This document shows positions 7,346 through 8,931 of a stretch of 8,931 nucleotides of DNA, piece after piece; the stretch's first letter is position 1; each line of letters opens with the position of its first letter. The DNA is from Verrucomicrobiota bacterium (GTDB lineage: Bacteria; Verrucomicrobiota; Verrucomicrobiia; Verrucomicrobiales; Akkermansiaceae). Under the pieces are notes generated by a model. It searched no databases, was not told where the DNA came from, and worked only from the letters and a program-made list of their open reading frames with translations. The DNA lies in contig JAPLUJ010000320.1 of assembly GCA_026397695.1 (NCBI GenBank), forward strand, positions 1 through 8,931. Direction: 5' to 3'. A program made the position numbers and the translations under genes.

Positions 7346-8931
7346 GGCAATGTCTATGACGATGCCAACGGGCTGCTAGGCACCCCGGTCAATACCGTGG
7401 ACGGCACCGGTACCAATGCGGGCGGATTGCTATTCGCCAACCTGATCAACAGTTCCAACAATGTGATGGAGGTCGTGGCGGTGGCCGCTGATGGAAGTTA
7501 TAGTTTCGGGTCGGTCGCATCGAGCGCCAGCATCAGCAATTATACCGTGGTCCTGAGCACCACTGCGGGGACCGTGGGCAGCGCAAGCCCGGCGGCCGCA
7601 TTACCCGCCGGTTGGGCCAATACCGGTGAATTCCTCGGCTCGGGCACGGGTAATGACGGCACGGTCAACGGCATCGTCGCAATGACGGTCAGCAACACCA
7701 ATGTCGCCAACGCGAATTTCGGCATCGACCGCTTGCCGACGGCCAACGCAGTGATTGCGCCCTCGCAACCCAATCCGGGTGGTGCGAACCGGGTGGCGGT
7801 ACCCGCGCTCAGCGGCACGGATCCGGAAGATGGTGTGACCAGCACGGTTGTCATCAGCACGCTGGCTACAAGCGGCACGCTGTATTACAATGGTACGGCG
7901 GTGACGCTTGGCCAAAGCATCCCCAATTTCAATGCGTCGCTGCTGACGGTCGATCCGTCCAATGGCAGTGTCACGGTGACATTCACTTATTCCGTGACCG
8001 ACGCAGCGGGCAAGAGTTCGCCGCCGGCCACCGTGACGATGCCGTTCACCGGCGTGAGCGTCAGTGGCAATGTCTTTGACGATGCCAACGGTCTAACTGA
8101 CAGCACGGTCAATGGCATTGGTTCCAATGCGGGTGGCACGCTCTATGCGAACCTGGTCAATGCCAGCAACAACGTTTCGCAAGTCGTCGCGGTTGCCGTG
8201 AACGGAAGCTATGTATTCCCGAGTACGGTCGCCGCAGGAACCTATACGGTGGTGCTGAGCACCACGGCGGGAACCGTCGGTGCTGCGGCTCCGCCAGCGA
8301 CATTGCCCCCCGGATGGGTCAACACCGGTGAATTCCTCGGCATAAGCGCGGGTAATGACGGCACCGTCAACGGGATATTATCTGTGACAGTGGCGGCGGC
8401 CAGCGTTGCGAACGTCAACTTTGGCATTGAACGGAAACCGACCGCCAACGCGGTGACTGCTCCGGCCCAACTCAATCCGGGAAGCACGACCAAGGTGCTG
8501 GTGCCGGCCTTGAGCGGCACCGATCCCGAGGATGCTGCGGTGACCACGGTGGTGATCAAGACGCTGCCTGCCAACGGCACGCTGTTTTATAACGGTTCCG
8601 CAGTGACGTTGGGTCAGGTCATCCTGAATTATGACTCGTCCATGCTGGTGGTCGATCCTAACGACGGAGTCGTCACGGTGAGTTTCACCTATGCGGTGCG
8701 GGATGCAGCAGGCGTGGAATCCACAGCGGCATCCGTCACCATGCCGTTCACCGATATCAGCATCTCCGGCAATGTGTATAACGATGCCAATGGATTGCTG
8801 GGCTCTCCGGTTAATACCGTGGATGGCACCGGCACCAATGCGGGGGCTTCGCTCTACGCAAATCTGGTTGACGGCGGTAACAAGGTGGTGCAATCGGTGC
8901 TGGTGGCCGCAAACGGGAGTTATGCGTTTGG
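6887..8931 (+). CDS. Segment 4: tandem B-like plus cadherin/Ig-like repeats (3' partial)
   Basis: I translated this frame by eye from 6887 to the right edge and found no stop in more than 2 kb. It opens with GEYLGSGAGNDGTVDG, which continues the domain lost by segment 3. It consists of alternating modules. One begins GNVYDDANG, contains YTVVLSTTAGTVG and NTGEFLG, and closes with NFGID. The other begins VPALSGTDPE, contains TLxxNGxLYYNG, and has VDP and DAAG near its end. The first resembles SdrD-type B or carboxypeptidase-regulatory-like folds; the second resembles cadherin-like or Ig-like modules common in large bacterial surface proteins. No start codon with a signal peptide exists here, so it is the continuation of the gene that starts at 1437. 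Stop, anchor and sorting signal are beyond the window. Confidence 0.85.
7346..8065 (+). repeat. Tandem unit 2, complete (240 codons)
   Basis: Begins GNVYDDANGLLGTPVNTVDG. It carries the full B-like module to NFGID, then the cadherin/Ig-like module with STLATSGTLYYNG, NFNAS and YSVTDAAGKSS. It shares the LLGxPVNTVDGTGTNAG signature with unit 4. Confidence 0.88.
8066..8767 (+). repeat. Tandem unit 3, complete (234 codons)
   Basis: Begins GNVFDDANGLTDSTVNG. It shares TDSTVNG, IKTLPxNG, NYDxS and DAAGVES with unit 1, and is six codons shorter than unit 2 before GEFLG. Confidence 0.88.
8768..8931 (+). repeat. Tandem unit 4, cut by window edge
   Basis: Begins GNVYNDANGLLGSPVNTVDG, nearest to unit 2, and continues through NKVVQS and NGSYAF to the last base. 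It shows the region that unit 1 has lost after NKVV. Confidence 0.87.

Larger units (their letters stand above)
1437..8931 (+). pseudogene. Giant secreted multidomain repeat protein, broken by three frame shifts (3' partial)
   Basis: Four consecutive segments in frames 3, 1, 3 and 2 read as one continuous chain of extracellular beta-domains, with each join inside a domain rather than between proteins. Only the first segment has a signal peptide, and none of the later segments has a plausible start of its own. The intact gene would encode more than 2,500 residues; no stop, anchor or sorting signal is reached. The expected location is the cell surface or outside the cell, with roles such as adhesion, glycan binding or matrix formation inferred from LamG, DUF2341, DUF11 and SdrD-type domains. 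It could instead be an intact gene damaged by misassembly, since repeats flank or contain the breaks. I chose pseudogene because the sequence as given cannot make the full protein. The four segments are listed separately. Confidence 0.65.

Noticed and set aside
8378..8893. Minus-strand open frames over the repeat array (also 7540-7915 and 8242-8580)
   Set aside because: They recur at the same place in each repeat unit, as expected for antisense shadows of a repeated coding sequence.
6771..8931. CRISPR array or non-coding satellite
   Set aside because: Repeat units are 702-720 bases, stay open in one frame from 6887, and diverge mainly at synonymous or conservative positions, so they are coding repeats.

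Overview
The window is about 60% GC and looks like bacterial chromosome or metagenome-assembled DNA. No gene here fixes the taxon. A giant secreted beta-sandwich protein (DUF11, DUF2341, LamG and SdrD-type B domains) with no Shine-Dalgarno at its start suggests Verrucomicrobiota or a related PVC-group environmental bacterium; this is inference only.

Layout. (1) Positions 2-1084, plus strand: the C-terminal part of an FAD oxidoreductase joined to a NuoG-type iron-sulfur module. It is open at the left edge. (2) Positions 1085-1436: a non-coding gap with two GC-rich hairpins and an AT-rich tract upstream of the next gene. (3) Positions 1437-8931, plus strand: one very large gene for an exported, repeat-rich multidomain protein. 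It starts with a signal peptide and runs off the right edge. In this sequence it is broken into four reading-frame segments (about 1437-3353, 3355-5537, 5538-6886 and 6887-8931).

Domain order in the large protein: signal peptide; a ~480-residue N-terminal beta-rich region; a DUF11-type repeat; a fragment of a 'LTETG' beta domain; DUF2341; a LamG/concanavalin-like domain; two or more Ig-like domains; a second 'LTETG'-type domain with its centre missing; two DUF11 repeats; an SdrD-type B domain; then a tandem array of paired (B-like plus cadherin/Ig-like) units of about 235-240 residues. Four units lie wholly or partly in the window. Units 1 and 3 resemble each other, as do 2 and 4, so the array seems to have grown by copying a two-unit block of about 1.42 kb.

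The main oddity is the set of three frame breaks. At least one (near 6885) is clearly an internal deletion of about 142-160 bp relative to sister units, and the other two also fall where part of a repeated domain seems to be missing. The gene is either decaying or deleting between repeats, or the assembly has collapsed at repeats. The last segment is open for more than 2 kb to the window edge. The two genes share a strand but show no functional link. I see no RNA gene, CRISPR array, transposase or defence system.
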